Positions 43,891 through 53,008 of a DNA stretch of 64,000 nt are shown here, piece after piece. Under the pieces are notes generated by a model. That model was not told where the DNA came from, made no database searches, and was given only the letters and a program-made list of their open reading frames with translations. Made by a program: the position numbers and the translations under genes. The stretch is from JAVJSD01 sp040219575. Its GTDB lineage: Bacteria > Planctomycetota > Planctomycetia > Pirellulales > Pirellulaceae. Within the stretch, counting starts at the first letter, position 1; each line of letters starts with the position of its first letter. The stretch spans positions 52,527 through 116,526 of the forward strand of contig JAVJSD010000030.1 of assembly GCA_040219575.1 (NCBI GenBank), given 5' to 3'.

Positions 43891-45234
43891 ATGTCGACGA
43901 CTGTACAATTACAGAATCAAATTGCCGCCAGTGCATTCGTCGTACTTCTTTCCGTCGCTTCGCTTGGTGCTGAGGACGGTACGCCCAGGCTCAACGGCAA
44001 CGAATTCCACGTCAAACAAGGCCAGAGCACCTTTGACTTCGAAGGTCACGAAGGCGGAAAGTATCACAGTCGCACCCCGCACGTGCCGAGCGACAAGTCG
44101 GGGCTGACCATCGGCCGCGGCTACGATATGAAGCTGCGTAAAGTCGACGAAATCTTGATGGATCTGGAGCAGGCGGGACTGAGCACCGACGACGCCCGAC
44201 TTTACGCGGGCGCCGCCGGACTGTCGGGCGACAAGGCGAAAGCCTACATCGAGTCGAATCAGCTGCCCGAGATCACTCCCGAGCAGCAAAAAGCGTTGTT
44301 CGAGCTGACGTACCCCGACTACGTGGCCGAGGCGAAACGGTTGTTCAAAGACTTCAATCGCCTGCCCGAGGCCGCGCAGGAGGCGGTCGTCGACATGATC
44401 TACAACGTGGGGGATCTCGCAGGGAAGTTTCCCAAATTCACCGAGGCGGTAAGGAAGCAAGATTGGGAAGCCGCGGTGAAGGAGTCGAATCGCGTCGGCG
44501 TCGGCGATCGCCGCAATCGCGTCACACGGGAACTACTCGAACAAGCCGCGAAGCAAAAAGAGATCGACGGGGATTGGCCGCGGGCGGCGTTTCCCACGGA
44601 GTACTACGTGTCGAGCTATCGCAAGGATGTGCCGGAAGTCGGCCTGTTGGAGGGCGTCTACCGCCGCGCTTCCGACGCCCAACGGATGGCGGCGCGTCTG
44701 CGGGCCAGTAAGTACGTCGTGAAAGTCGAAGTGGAAGTCGATCCCGGCACCACCGACGCCTTTCCGGAAACCGCCGGTCCCCTGGTGCGGGCGATCAAGT
44801 CGAAGTTGGGACGGCTCGCCGACAACGACCTGAAACTACTGAAGGACATCGCCGATGCGTACAACGAGAAAACCTCGCTTCCCAATGCGGAAAAGCTCGG
44901 CGACTTGATTGACTATTTCGGTTCTTCTTCCGCGCATGAAGCCGGTTGGGAGAGCCCGCCGGAAAAGGCCGACCTCGAGCCGATCGACTGGGCGCGAAAG
45001 GCCGCCAACCGCGGCGACCTGGTGGTGGCGTATCCGGAAAACGCAGCGACTGAACTTCCCGCCGTCGTCCTGTTTCCCAGCAAAGGTCTTGGCTGGCCGG
45101 CGGCCATGGCGGCCTTTGTCGTCGACGCGGGCAAGGGCGAGAAGAACGCCAAGGTTCGCCCGGTCACGGATTTCGTCGACGGGCCGCAACTCAAGAAGTA
45201 TCGGTTCCGGCGTTTTCCAACAAGTTCGCCGTAA
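43891..45234 (+). CDS. Exported lysozyme-like (GH24/pesticin-like) protein
   Basis: A 447-residue protein with a signal-peptide-like start (QIAASAFVVLLSVASLGAED). Residues ~45-190 resemble phage-type lysozymes: FDFEGHEGGKYH holds the likely catalytic glutamate, SGLTIGRGYDMKLR matches the LTIG-G-D motif, and AAQEAVVDMIYNVGDLAGKF resembles the region after it. The second half contains an SPOR-like stretch (YYVSSYRKDVPEVGLLEGVY, ASKYVVKVEVEV) and then an unassigned C-terminal domain. Peptidoglycan cleavage is inferred. Planctomycetes keep peptidoglycan, so a wall-remodelling role fits. Start 43891 is chosen because the frame before it overlaps the previous gene. Confidence 0.65.
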   Translation: MSTTVQLQNQIAASAFVVLLSVASLGAEDGTPRLNGNEFHVKQGQSTFDFEGHEGGKYHSRTPHVPSDKSGLTIGRGYDMKLRKVDEILMDLEQAGLSTDDARLYAGAAGLSGDKAKAYIESNQLPEITPEQQKALFELTYPDYVAEAKRLFKDFNRLPEAAQEAVVDMIYNVGDLAGKFPKFTEAVRKQDWEAAVKESNRVGVGDRRNRVTRELLEQAAKQKEIDGDWPRAAFPTEYYVSSYRKDVPEVGLLEGVYRRASDAQRMAARLRASKYVVKVEVEVDPGTTDAFPETAGPLVRAIKSKLGRLADNDLKLLKDIADAYNEKTSLPNAEKLGDLIDYFGSSSAHEAGWESPPEKADLEPIDWARKAANRGDLVVAYPENAATELPAVVLFPSKGLGWPAAMAAFVVDAGKGEKNAKVRPVTDFVDGPQLKKYRFRRFPTSSP

Positions 45235-45271
45235 GCGGGCGGAACGCATCGCGCTCCGGTTGCACTTGACG

Positions 45272-45694
45272 ATGGCCGAAAACCCCTACAGCGCCCCGGC
45301 GGCGACGACGGAACAGCAGGCCGATGGAAGAGCGCGGCTCGTGCCGCCGGCGATCGCGCTGCTGGTGGTCTCATTGCTGTGGGTGTTCATGGCGTTGTTC
45401 GGCGTCGTCTATTTTCTATCGCTTATCAACGCGCCGGACGCCGACGCCCAAACGCGCCACGTCTTCACAACATCCCTCGGCTACATGGTGATCAACATCC
45501 TGTACAACCTGATGCTGGCCTCGGGCGCGCTGAGCATGGTCCGCCGAGGTTCGTACGTGTGGGCCGTCACCTGCGGCGTTCTGGCGCTCGTGCCGTTGCT
45601 GGGGCCGTTCTACTGCCTGGGCATTCCCATCGGCGTGTGGACGCTGATCGTGCTGCGCCGTCCCGAGGTGCGCAGCGCCTTCAAGTCGAATTGA
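45272..45694 (+). CDS. Small membrane protein
   Basis: A 140-residue protein with an N-terminal PYSAPAA segment seen in many planctomycete membrane proteins, then three to four transmembrane helices (LVPPAIALLVVSLLWVFMAL, SLGYMVINILYNLMLASGAL, YVWAVTCGVLALVPLLGPFY, LGIPIGVWTLIVL). It has no recognised catalytic motif. It follows the lysozyme-like gene by 37 bases on the same strand and may be co-transcribed. Confidence 0.75.
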   Translation: MAENPYSAPAATTEQQADGRARLVPPAIALLVVSLLWVFMALFGVVYFLSLINAPDADAQTRHVFTTSLGYMVINILYNLMLASGALSMVRRGSYVWAVTCGVLALVPLLGPFYCLGIPIGVWTLIVLRRPEVRSAFKSN

Positions 45695-45702
45695 CCGCGA
45701 AG

Positions 45703-46740
45703 CTACTTCTTCGGCTCGGCGGGCGGTTTGCCGGCCACCGGCATGATCGTCTGTTCGATCTGGATCGCCTTGCGGCCCTTGATCGCCCCGGCCGAGGCGC
45801 GGAACTTGGGGATGCCCTCCACCGACACCTCCAGCATATCGGACACGCCGTGATCGGTGGTGATGATGTCGCCCACGCGCAGGCCCAGCAGGTCGGCGGT
45901 GGTGATGTGCGATTCGGCGAGCGTCACCGACAAGCCCACCATCGCGCCGTCGAGCCGCTGGCTGATCTGGCGGATCGACTCCTGCGAGGCCGTCGCCTTG
46001 CCGTAGCTGACCCACGTGTTCGACGCCAGCTTGCTGCTGATGCGTTCGATCGAGTTGAACGGAATGCAGAGGTTCATCATGCCGCGGACGTCGCCGATCG
46101 TCAGTTCGAAACTGATCAGCACCACCACTTCATTCGGCGGCACGATCTGCACGAGCTGCGGATTGCTTTCGACGCGTTCGACGCTCAACTCCAGCGGCAG
46201 GACGTTCTCCCAGGCGTGCTTGAGTTCGCCTAAAAACAGCGTCGTGATCCGCGAGACCAGCCGCAGTTCAATCTCGGTGAGCGGCCGCCGCGCCAGTGGG
46301 CCCGTCTCTTTGCCGCCGCCCAGCAGACGGTCGATGATGGGATACAGAATCGACGGGTTGATGTCGAGAATCAGGTTGCCTTCCAGCGGGTCGGCCTTCA
46401 GCAGGTTGAAGCAGGTGGGGTTCTCCAGGCTGAACACGAACTCGCTGTAGGTGAGCTGGTCGACGCTCGTCAGCTTGACCTCGACGATGCTCCGCAGCAG
46501 GGCCGACAGCGCCGCCCCGAAGTTGCGCCCGAATCCCTCGTGCAATGACTGCAGGGCCCGCATCTGCTCCTTGCCGACGCGCTCGGGCCGCTTGAAGTCG
46601 TAGGAGGTGACCTTCTCGCGGGTCCGCGCGGGCTTGTCCGAAGCGTCGGGGGACTTGGGACGCTCCGCCGCCGGGGCGCCCGCCTCCATGGCGTTCAGCA
46701 GACTCTCGACTTCTGCTTGACTAAGGACTTCGTCGCTCAT
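45703..46740 (-). CDS. fliM: Flagellar motor switch protein FliM
   Basis: A 345-residue C-ring protein. The N-terminal peptide MSDEVLSQAEVESLLNAMEA matches the CheY-P-binding EIDALL-like motif. Middle-domain landmarks are YDFKRPERVGKEQMRALQSL, LTYSEFVFSLENPTCF and GGGKETGPLARRPLTEIE. The C-terminal FliN-like domain follows (LRVGDIITTDHGVSD). It binds CheY-P and sets the rotation direction of the flagellum. No other flagellar gene is in the window, so the gene is separate from the main flagellar cluster. A twin-hairpin element lies just upstream. Confidence 0.95.
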   Translation of the reverse strand: MSDEVLSQAEVESLLNAMEAGAPAAERPKSPDASDKPARTREKVTSYDFKRPERVGKEQMRALQSLHEGFGRNFGAALSALLRSIVEVKLTSVDQLTYSEFVFSLENPTCFNLLKADPLEGNLILDINPSILYPIIDRLLGGGKETGPLARRPLTEIELRLVSRITTLFLGELKHAWENVLPLELSVERVESNPQLVQIVPPNEVVVLISFELTIGDVRGMMNLCIPFNSIERISSKLASNTWVSYGKATASQESIRQISQRLDGAMVGLSVTLAESHITTADLLGLRVGDIITTDHGVSDMLEVSVEGIPKFRASAGAIKGRKAIQIEQTIMPVAGKPPAEPKK

Positions 46741-46800
46741 GCGTCACTCCCTTGACCTCACTCGCCGTCGGTCGCTTCCTGAACCGCCGGACCACTACTT

Positions 46801-46866
46801 CGCAGCGGAACTCGCCAGAGTTCCGAGATTACACAGGACATCGGAAGTCTGGCGACTTCCGCTACC
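46801..46866. repeat. Twin-hairpin intergenic element, copy f
   Basis: GGAACTC-GCCA-GAGTTCC, 24 bases, then GGAAGTC-TGGC-GACTTCC, bounded by GCAGC and GCTAC. Loops GCCA and TGGC are complementary. It lies between proA and fliM on the same strand and is one of the most regular copies. Confidence 0.75.
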
Positions 46867-46904
46867 GGTTGTCGTTCGACGGACGAGGACGTCCGTCGGA
46901 CTTG

Positions 46905-48179
46905 TCAGCTTCGAATCTGTCCCTCGCCGAATACCACGTACTTGTAGCTTGTCAGCTCCTTGAGGCCGCACGGACCGCGGGCGTGAAATTTGTCGGTGCT
47001 GATGCCGATCTCGGCGCCCAACCCGAACTCGCCGCCGTCGTTGAACCGCGTGCTGGCGTTGACCATCACGGCCGCGCTGTCGACGCAGCGCGTGAACTTG
47101 CGGGCGGCGGCCAGATCGGAGGTCACGATGGCGTCGGTGTGATGCGAACCGTAGTGGTTGATGTGCTCGATGGCGCTTTCCAGCGAATCGACCACCTTGA
47201 CCGAAATGACGGGCGCCAGGTATTCGGCGTAGTAGTCGTCCTCGCCGGCGCTGGTGGCCCCGGAGACCAATTCACAGGTTAACTCGTCGCCGCGAATCTC
47301 GACGCCCTGCTCCGCCAGCGCCGCGCCAATGTCCGGCAGCATTTCCGACGCCACGTCGGCGTGCACCAGCAGCGACTCCGCCGCGTTGCAGACGCCCAAC
47401 CGGTGGCACTTCGAATTGACCGTCAGCGCGCGGGCCATCGCCAGATCGGCGGCGCGGTCGATGTACACGTGGCAGTTGCCGGCAAAGTGCTTGATGACCG
47501 GCATACGGGCTTCCTCGGTCACGCGGCGGATCAGCCCTTCGCCGCCGCGGGGAATGGCGACGTCGATGTACTCGTCGAGGTGCAGGAAGTGCCCCACGGC
47601 GGCGCGGTCGGTGGTGGAGACCAATTGCACGGCGTCGGCCGGCAGTCCGTGGTCCTTCGCGGCCAGGCAGAGCAGATCGACGATGGCGCGGCTGGAGTGG
47701 GCCGCCTCCTTGCCGCCGCGAAGGATGACCGCGTTGCCGCTCTTGATGCAGATGGCGGCGGCGTCGGCGGTGACGTTGGGGCGCGACTCGTAAACGAAGA
47801 ACACGACCCCCAGCGGCACGCGCGTCTTGAGCACCTCGATGCCGTTGGGCCGGATCGACGACTCGATCACTTCGCCGATGGGGTCGGCCAGCATGGCGAT
47901 CTCTTCCAAGGCGGCGGCGATGGCCTCGATCCGCGCCTCGGTCAGCCGCAGGCGATCGATTTGGGCGTCGGTCAGTCCATAGCCGGGGGCCGCTTCCAAG
48001 TCGTCCTGATTCGCTGTGATGATCGACTCCGCCCGGTCGCGCAGTAGTTGAGCGGAGGACCGCAGCCAGGCGTTCTTGGCGCCGCCGCCGACCTCGGCCA
48101 GCGCGGCGGAGGCCTTTTTGGCCCGCTCGGCGACGTCTCGGCAATACGTTTTCAGATCCTGCTCACCGGCGACGGCCAC
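46905..48179 (-). CDS. proA: Gamma-glutamyl phosphate reductase
   Basis: A 424-residue NADPH-dependent enzyme of proline synthesis that reduces gamma-glutamyl phosphate to glutamate semialdehyde. Family marks: PLGVVFFVYESRPNVTADAA, SGNAVILRGGKEAAHSS, VPRGGEGLIR-like AIPRGGEGLIRRVTEEARMP, and the catalytic cysteine in CHRLGVCNAAESLLVH. The C-terminal GGEFGLGAEIGISTDKFHAR is diagnostic. Length is normal. proB is not in the window, so the proline genes are not clustered here. Confidence 0.97.
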   Translation of the reverse strand: MAVAGEQDLKTYCRDVAERAKKASAALAEVGGGAKNAWLRSSAQLLRDRAESIITANQDDLEAAPGYGLTDAQIDRLRLTEARIEAIAAALEEIAMLADPIGEVIESSIRPNGIEVLKTRVPLGVVFFVYESRPNVTADAAAICIKSGNAVILRGGKEAAHSSRAIVDLLCLAAKDHGLPADAVQLVSTTDRAAVGHFLHLDEYIDVAIPRGGEGLIRRVTEEARMPVIKHFAGNCHVYIDRAADLAMARALTVNSKCHRLGVCNAAESLLVHADVASEMLPDIGAALAEQGVEIRGDELTCELVSGATSAGEDDYYAEYLAPVISVKVVDSLESAIEHINHYGSHHTDAIVTSDLAAARKFTRCVDSAAVMVNASTRFNDGGEFGLGAEIGISTDKFHARGPCGLKELTSYKYVVFGEGQIRS

Positions 48180-48475
48180 GAGCTAACCTCTTGAGCTAAA
48201 GCAATTTGCAGCCACAATACCATGCACCGCGCAAGTATCTTGCAAACCCCGCAAGGCGTCAATGTCATCGTACGATGCCGCCGCCGCGGAGGCAACGAAG
48301 GTGGGCGTGCCCGGCTGATGGAAGGAGTTTTTGCAACACCTTGTAAGGCCTAGGGTTGCGGTGCACGCGCTGGCGACGATCGGAGTTTTTGTCCGCGCCG
48401 CATCTACCCTTGCTTCGGCTGCGGCGCGTATAGATGGGTAGTTCGACTGCTTTGAATCGAAGGAATGCGAATCAC
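48180..48475. other. Intergenic region with pseudoknot-like structure
   Basis: This 296-base divergent region between proA and the DUF423 gene has no gene. At 48394-48441 two perfect stems interleave: CGCGCCGC pairs with GCGGCGCG, and CTACCC pairs with GGGTAG. This is an H-type pseudoknot arrangement on the plus strand, ending 35 bases before the DUF423 start. Confidence 0.4.
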
Positions 48476-48925
48476 GTGAATGCCAAAACCTGCCTCGTTC
48501 TGGGATCGATTCTCGGCGGCCTCGCGGTCGCCCTGGGGGCCTTCGGCGCTCACGGATTGCAAACCGCGCTCGGTGCGTGGATCGCCGACGAGGCGCTGCG
48601 GGCCAAACGCCTCGACGACTGGGATGTCGCGGCCCGGTATCAGATGTATCACGCGCTGGCGCTGCTAGCGGTCGGATTCGTCGCGGCGCGCGGGCGCGAT
48701 TGGTCGAGCAGCCTGGCGGGCATCTGCTTTGTGCTGGGGCCGCTGATTTTCTCCGGCTGCCTGTACGCCTTGGTGTTGAGCCACGCGGTGTCGGCCGAGG
48801 GGTGGAAATGGCTGGGGGCGATCGTTCCCCTCGGGGGCGTGCTGATGATCCTTGGATGGGGACTGTTGGCGGCGGCCGCCTGGCGGATGAATTCCAACTT
48901 CTCCGCCCCAAAGCCGCTCAAGTAG
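48476..48925 (+). CDS. DUF423 (YgdD-like) membrane protein
   Basis: A ~149-residue inner-membrane protein with four hydrophobic helices. Family signature: LGSILGGLAVALGAFGAHGL at the N-terminus, then YQMYHALALLAVGFVA and GPLIFSGCLYALVLSHA. The start is taken as GTG at 48476 with AAGGA ~11 bases upstream. An in-frame ATG at 48434 would add 14 residues not usual for the family. The function of DUF423 is unknown. Confidence 0.85.
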   Translation: MNAKTCLVLGSILGGLAVALGAFGAHGLQTALGAWIADEALRAKRLDDWDVAARYQMYHALALLAVGFVAARGRDWSSSLAGICFVLGPLIFSGCLYALVLSHAVSAEGWKWLGAIVPLGGVLMILGWGLLAAAAWRMNSNFSAPKPLK

Positions 48926-49008
48926 CCGCTTCTATCTTTGAGCAGTGAATTTCCGCCGAAGCTGGGCGATCCGCGCTTCACCAAAAATTCTTGAAGGATC
49001 GAAGCGCG

Positions 49009-49080
49009 ATTTGCTAGGATTGGGAGGTCCTCTCCGGGCCGTCCCATTCGGGCGCGAACGCTTGAGTCGGCAGGTTCTCC
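49009..49080 (+). other. Short intergenic stretch before the membrane gene
   Basis: The ~197 bases between the DUF423 gene and the next gene (48926-49122) hold no ORF with natural composition and no clear repeat. They probably contain the promoter of the gene at 49123. Confidence 0.3.
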
Positions 49081-49122
49081 CATCCGCGTTCCCCTATCCC
49101 TCAATTCCAGCGAAGGTTTGCC

Positions 49123-49491
49123 GTGAACGAGCAAGAACTCAGCCAAGAGGAAGCCGTGGAAGCCATCTATCGGTACGCCGCGGAGCAGATGGCCGCGGGC
49201 CACAGCAACGCCAGCGTGAAGGCCGACTTGATGCAGCAAGGGCTCGACCCGCAGTCGGCCGAGGTGGTCGTCGACGAATTGTCCCGGGTCCGCTCCGACG
49301 CCGTGCGTTCCGCCGGCCTGAGGAACATGGGCATCGGCGCCCTGTGGTGCATCGGCGGCATCGCCGTCACGGCGATCACCTTCAGCATGGCCTCCGAAGG
49401 CGGCGGCAGCTACATCGTCACCTGGGGCGCCATCCTGTTCGGCGGCATCCAGTTCTTGCGCGGTCTGTGGCAGACGGCGTCGGGAACCTAG
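49123..49491 (+). CDS. Small two-helix membrane protein
   Basis: A 122-residue protein starting at GTG (49123). The first ~65 residues are helical and charged (EAVEAIYRYAAEQMAAGHSN, VKADLMQQGLDPQSAEVVVD). Two transmembrane helices follow (MGIGALWCIGGIAVTAITFS and TWGAILFGGIQFLRGLW). The helix-turn segment followed by two membrane helices recurs in planctomycete proteins of unknown function. A Ser/Thr kinase gene starts 82 bases downstream on the same strand. Confidence 0.75.
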   Translation: MNEQELSQEEAVEAIYRYAAEQMAAGHSNASVKADLMQQGLDPQSAEVVVDELSRVRSDAVRSAGLRNMGIGALWCIGGIAVTAITFSMASEGGGSYIVTWGAILFGGIQFLRGLWQTASGT

Positions 49492-49573
49492 TGCTAGTGC
49501 CCGCAGGAAGCACGAGATCCAAACTTCGGGTTTCCACTGCCCGTACGCTCGCAAACCTCCCTCGCACTGGCCC

Positions 49574-52168
49574 ATGCCTGTCCAGGTAACTTGCCCTAAC
49601 AACCATCGATTCAGCGTACAGGATGAGGAGTCATCGCGGCCGCGGCTGCAATGTCCCACTTGCCGTGTGCGGTTCGACAACAAGTTGACGACGCTTGACG
49701 CGGCGCCGCAAGTCGCCGAAACGCGGACGCTGCATGAAACGTACGACGCCGCTTCGACGCCGCCCGCTTCAACGCCGCCGCCGCCCGACATCCAAGGCTA
49801 CAGACTGCTGCAGAAGCTCGGCGAAGGCGGCATGGGTTCGGTGTTCCGCGCCCGGCAACTCGACGCCGAACGCGACGTGGCGTTGAAACTGATTCGCGCC
49901 GATCGCCTGGCGGGCGATAGTCGTGAGCGTTCGATGGATCGGTTGCGGGTGGAAGCCCGGGCCGCGGCGCGACTGGATCACGACCATATCGTGCCGGTGT
50001 ACGACGTCGGCGAATCGGCGGGCTTCCCCTTTTATTCAATGCGGTTCGTCGAGGGCTGCAGCCTATTCGAGTTGCTGAAACACGGTCCGCTTCCACCGCG
50101 CGAGGCGGCTCATCGGCTGGAGCCGGTGGCGCGGGCTCTGCATGCGGCCCATCAACAAGGCGTGCTGCACCGCGACATCAAGCCGGCCAACCTGCTGTGG
50201 GACCAGCGGGCCGAGCGGTTGTTGATCGCCGACTTCGGCCTGGCCAAACTTTCCGCCGACAGTCAACTCACCATGGAGGGCGAGGTGTTCGGCTCGCCGA
50301 TGTACATGTCGCCCGAGCAGGCGCTCGGACGGGACGCGGAGACGCGCAGCGATGTGTACAGCCTGGGGGCGACGCTGTACCACGCCCTTACGGGACGTCC
50401 GCCGTTCCGCGGCGATTCCGTGCCGCAGACCTTGCGGATGGTGGTGGAAGACGCCCCCGCAGCGCCGCGGAGCGTGAACGCGGCCATCGACCGCGATCTG
50501 GAAACCATCTGCTTGAAGTGCCTGGAGAAGAATCCGCAGCAGCGCTACGTCTCGGCCGAGGCGTTGGCGAACGACCTGCAACGCTATCTGCGGCATCTTC
50601 CGGTGTCGGCCCGACCGATTGGATCGCTGCGGCGCGGTCTGCGATGGTGCCGACGTCACCCGGTGATCGCTGCCCTGACCACGGCGGCGTTGGGCGTCTG
50701 TCTGGCTGTAATGGTCTACTTGCAGACACGGCCCGCCTACCTGCGGGTGAACGTCGATCCGCCGGATGCGCGCGTGCTGCTCGACGGGCGCCCCTTCGAA
50801 CTCACCGACGGCGCGGCCGTCGTCGAAAGCGGTCCCGGTCGGCATGATTTGACGGTCTCCGCCGCGGGGCATCGCGGCCGAAACGAGCAGGTCATGCTGG
50901 TGCGGGGCCGGGCGGACATGGCGGTGTTGAACATCGACCTCGTCCCGTTGGTCGGCCGCATTCATCTCGACAGCAAGCCGCCAGGCGCCCAGGTCGCTGT
51001 CTTCAGTGCTGAGAATGAAATTGTCGCCGAGGGCGCCACACCGTTCATCAGCGAGGCGCTTCCCAGCGGCGGGTACACGCTGCGTCTGACGCGCGAACTG
51101 TACAAACCGGTTAGGCTCGCAGCACGGGCGCCCGAAGGCAACCAGACGGCCAGCCTGGGCGTCGTCACGCTCGAGCCGGCGTCGGAGCAGTCGAAACGAT
51201 ATTCGCAATTGCGGCAGTTGCGGGACCTCCTCTCGCGGAACGTGGAAACGCCGCTCGAATTCAACGATCTTCCTCTCCGCGAAGTGGTTCAACAGATTGC
51301 GGATGCGACGGAGTTGCCGTTCGAATTCGACGAGCAGTCGCTCGCCGCCGAAGGCGTCTCCCCCGATTGGAAGATCAGCACGACCCTGCCCGCGGGCCCG
51401 TTGAAAGATTCGCTGACTCGCCTGCTTCGGTCCCTCAACTTGGGGCTGAATCCCGTGCTGCTCGGCGACACGTTTCATTTTCAAGTCACCACGCCCGTCG
51501 AGCGGGACACGGACCTCGTCACGGTCATCCATCCCGTCGAGGAGTTGATCTCGCCCGAGCGACCGGACTGGTACAACCTGATCAACAATGTGCAGTCGTC
51601 GGTGAGAATGGCGACTTGGTCCCCGGCGGGCGGGCCGGCCGATATCAACGCCGCGCCCGAGTTGAAAGCCTTGTCGATCCAGCACAATTGGATGGCCCAA
51701 TTGGAGATACTGGAGTTTCTAACCGATTTGCGGCGGCGGCATATCGCTGGCGGCAAACAGGGCCTGCTGCTGAAATCCGACGACGAGCGGGCGGTCGTCG
51801 CCGCGGCGGAGACCTGGCTTGGGCTGATCGACGACGGAGAATTCGCTGATAGTTGGGAGCAGGCGAGCCCCTTCCTCCGCCAACACAATGCTCGCGAGAA
51901 ATGGGTCAAGGCGCGCAAGCTCACGCCGCGCGGCGCGGAGCGGGCGAAAGGCCGCGTGCTGATCGACTTGAAATTCCTGCCCAAAGCGCCGCCCGGGATG
52001 GGAGACGTGCCGGCGGTGGCGCTTTCCTACCGCACGCCGGATGCGGATTTCGATCTCTATGAAACGGTCGTCTTCGCCAAGTTCGACGTTGGTTGGCAGC
52101 CGACCAGCTACGTGTTCACGCAGGCGCCTGCCGCTCCCGTGCCGATTGCTCCACGGCGAAAACGGTAG
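49574..52168 (+). CDS. Membrane Ser/Thr kinase with PEGA, STN-like and DUF4019 modules
   Basis: An 864-residue mosaic. Residues 1-35 hold a zinc-ribbon-like CPNNH...CPTC pair. The Hanks-type kinase spans ~76-345: glycine loop LGEGGMGSVF, lysine in VALKLIRAD, catalytic HRDIKPANLL (~199), DFGLAKLS and SPMYMSPEQ, so it should be active. One membrane helix (~361-383, IAALTTAALGVCLAVMVYLQ) separates it from the outer part. That part holds two PEGA-type beta repeats (~389-535), a domain like the secretin/TonB short N-terminal (STN) domain (NDLPLREVVQQIADATELPF, ~555-640), and a C-terminal DUF4019-like domain (AETWLGLIDDGEFADSWEQA, ~735-850). The kinase thus faces the cytoplasm and a binding-type ectodomain faces the periplasm. 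Ligand and substrates are unknown. Confidence 0.9.
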   Translation: MPVQVTCPNNHRFSVQDEESSRPRLQCPTCRVRFDNKLTTLDAAPQVAETRTLHETYDAASTPPASTPPPPDIQGYRLLQKLGEGGMGSVFRARQLDAERDVALKLIRADRLAGDSRERSMDRLRVEARAAARLDHDHIVPVYDVGESAGFPFYSMRFVEGCSLFELLKHGPLPPREAAHRLEPVARALHAAHQQGVLHRDIKPANLLWDQRAERLLIADFGLAKLSADSQLTMEGEVFGSPMYMSPEQALGRDAETRSDVYSLGATLYHALTGRPPFRGDSVPQTLRMVVEDAPAAPRSVNAAIDRDLETICLKCLEKNPQQRYVSAEALANDLQRYLRHLPVSARPIGSLRRGLRWCRRHPVIAALTTAALGVCLAVMVYLQTRPAYLRVNVDPPDARVLLDGRPFELTDGAAVVESGPGRHDLTVSAAGHRGRNEQVMLVRGRADMAVLNIDLVPLVGRIHLDSKPPGAQVAVFSAENEIVAEGATPFISEALPSGGYTLRLTRELYKPVRLAARAPEGNQTASLGVVTLEPASEQSKRYSQLRQLRDLLSRNVETPLEFNDLPLREVVQQIADATELPFEFDEQSLAAEGVSPDWKISTTLPAGPLKDSLTRLLRSLNLGLNPVLLGDTFHFQVTTPVERDTDLVTVIHPVEELISPERPDWYNLINNVQSSVRMATWSPAGGPADINAAPELKALSIQHNWMAQLEILEFLTDLRRRHIAGGKQGLLLKSDDERAVVAAAETWLGLIDDGEFADSWEQASPFLRQHNAREKWVKARKLTPRGAERAKGRVLIDLKFLPKAPPGMGDVPAVALSYRTPDADFDLYETVVFAKFDVGWQPTSYVFTQAPAAPVPIAPRRKR

Positions 52169-52190
52169 CCGGATGGATTTGTCGCGGCTG

Positions 52191-52997
52191 TCATTCGCGT
52201 GAAACCGTCGTGATCTGCTCGTAGCGAAACTGATGGTCGGCGTTGAACAGCCGGCGGAAGCTGAGCAGCACGGCGCCGACGGTGCCGAGCGCCGTGGCTG
52301 AAGCGATCAGGAACATGATCACGATCTGATACTTCACCGCCTCCAACGGCGATGTGCCCGAGAGCAACTGGCCGGTCATCATGCCGGGCAGGCTGACCAC
52401 GCCGACCACCATCATCGAGTTGATGATGGGGATCATGCCGGTCCGCACGGCGTGTTGCAGCGGCGGCCGGGCGGCCTCCCACCGCGTTGCTCCCAGGGTG
52501 AACCGCATCTCCACTTGCTCGCGCCGCGTCGCCAGCGATTCGGTGAACGTGTTCAGTCCCAGCGTGATGCCGTTGAGCGTGTTGCCCAGCACCATGCCCA
52601 GCAGCGGAATCGAATACTGCGGCTGATACCACTTGTCGATTCCATGAAACACCGCCAGCAAGGCCAGCGCCGTCACCAGCCAGGCGCTGGCCCATACGGA
52701 GACGATCGTGTTCAGCCAGATGCCGGGATAACGTCGCTGGCTGCGGCCGGCGGCGGTCGCCCCGGCGATGAGCGTCATCATGGCGGCCATGGCCAGCACC
52801 GCGTACCACCGGTCCTGCTGGAAGATCCACTCCAGCACCAGGCCCACCAGCAGCAGTTGCCCGATCGTCCGCACGCTGGCCAGCGCCAGCGAACGCTCCA
52901 ACTTGAGCCGCAGGATGATCGAGATCACACCGTTGACGACGATCAACATCGCGGCCAGCGCGACCTGCCAGAAGTCGAGTTTGAGGTAGTCGGGCAA
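52191..52997 (-). CDS. fetB: FetB-like ABC exporter permease
   Basis: A 268-residue membrane protein of the UPF0014/FetB family with about seven transmembrane helices. Landmarks: LAAMLIVVNGVISIILRLKL, ERSLALASVRTIGQLLLVGL, LGNTLNGITLGLNTFTESLA, MRFTLGATRWEAARPPLQHA and MMVVGVVSLPGMMTGQLLSG. E. coli FetAB is an iron exporter linked to oxidative-stress resistance; metal export is inferred here. It is followed upstream on the same strand by its ATPase partner, with a repeat element between. Confidence 0.88.
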   Translation of the reverse strand: MPDYLKLDFWQVALAAMLIVVNGVISIILRLKLERSLALASVRTIGQLLLVGLVLEWIFQQDRWYAVLAMAAMMTLIAGATAAGRSQRRYPGIWLNTIVSVWASAWLVTALALLAVFHGIDKWYQPQYSIPLLGMVLGNTLNGITLGLNTFTESLATRREQVEMRFTLGATRWEAARPPLQHAVRTGMIPIINSMMVVGVVSLPGMMTGQLLSGTSPLEAVKYQIVIMFLIASATALGTVGAVLLSFRRLFNADHQFRYEQITTVSRE

Positions 52998-53008
52998 AGC
53001 TGCTTCTC

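Noticed and set aside
48330..48390. Possible small RNA gene or tRNA-like fold before DUF423
   Set aside because: No cloverleaf or conserved T-loop could be built and no promoter/terminator pair is visible.
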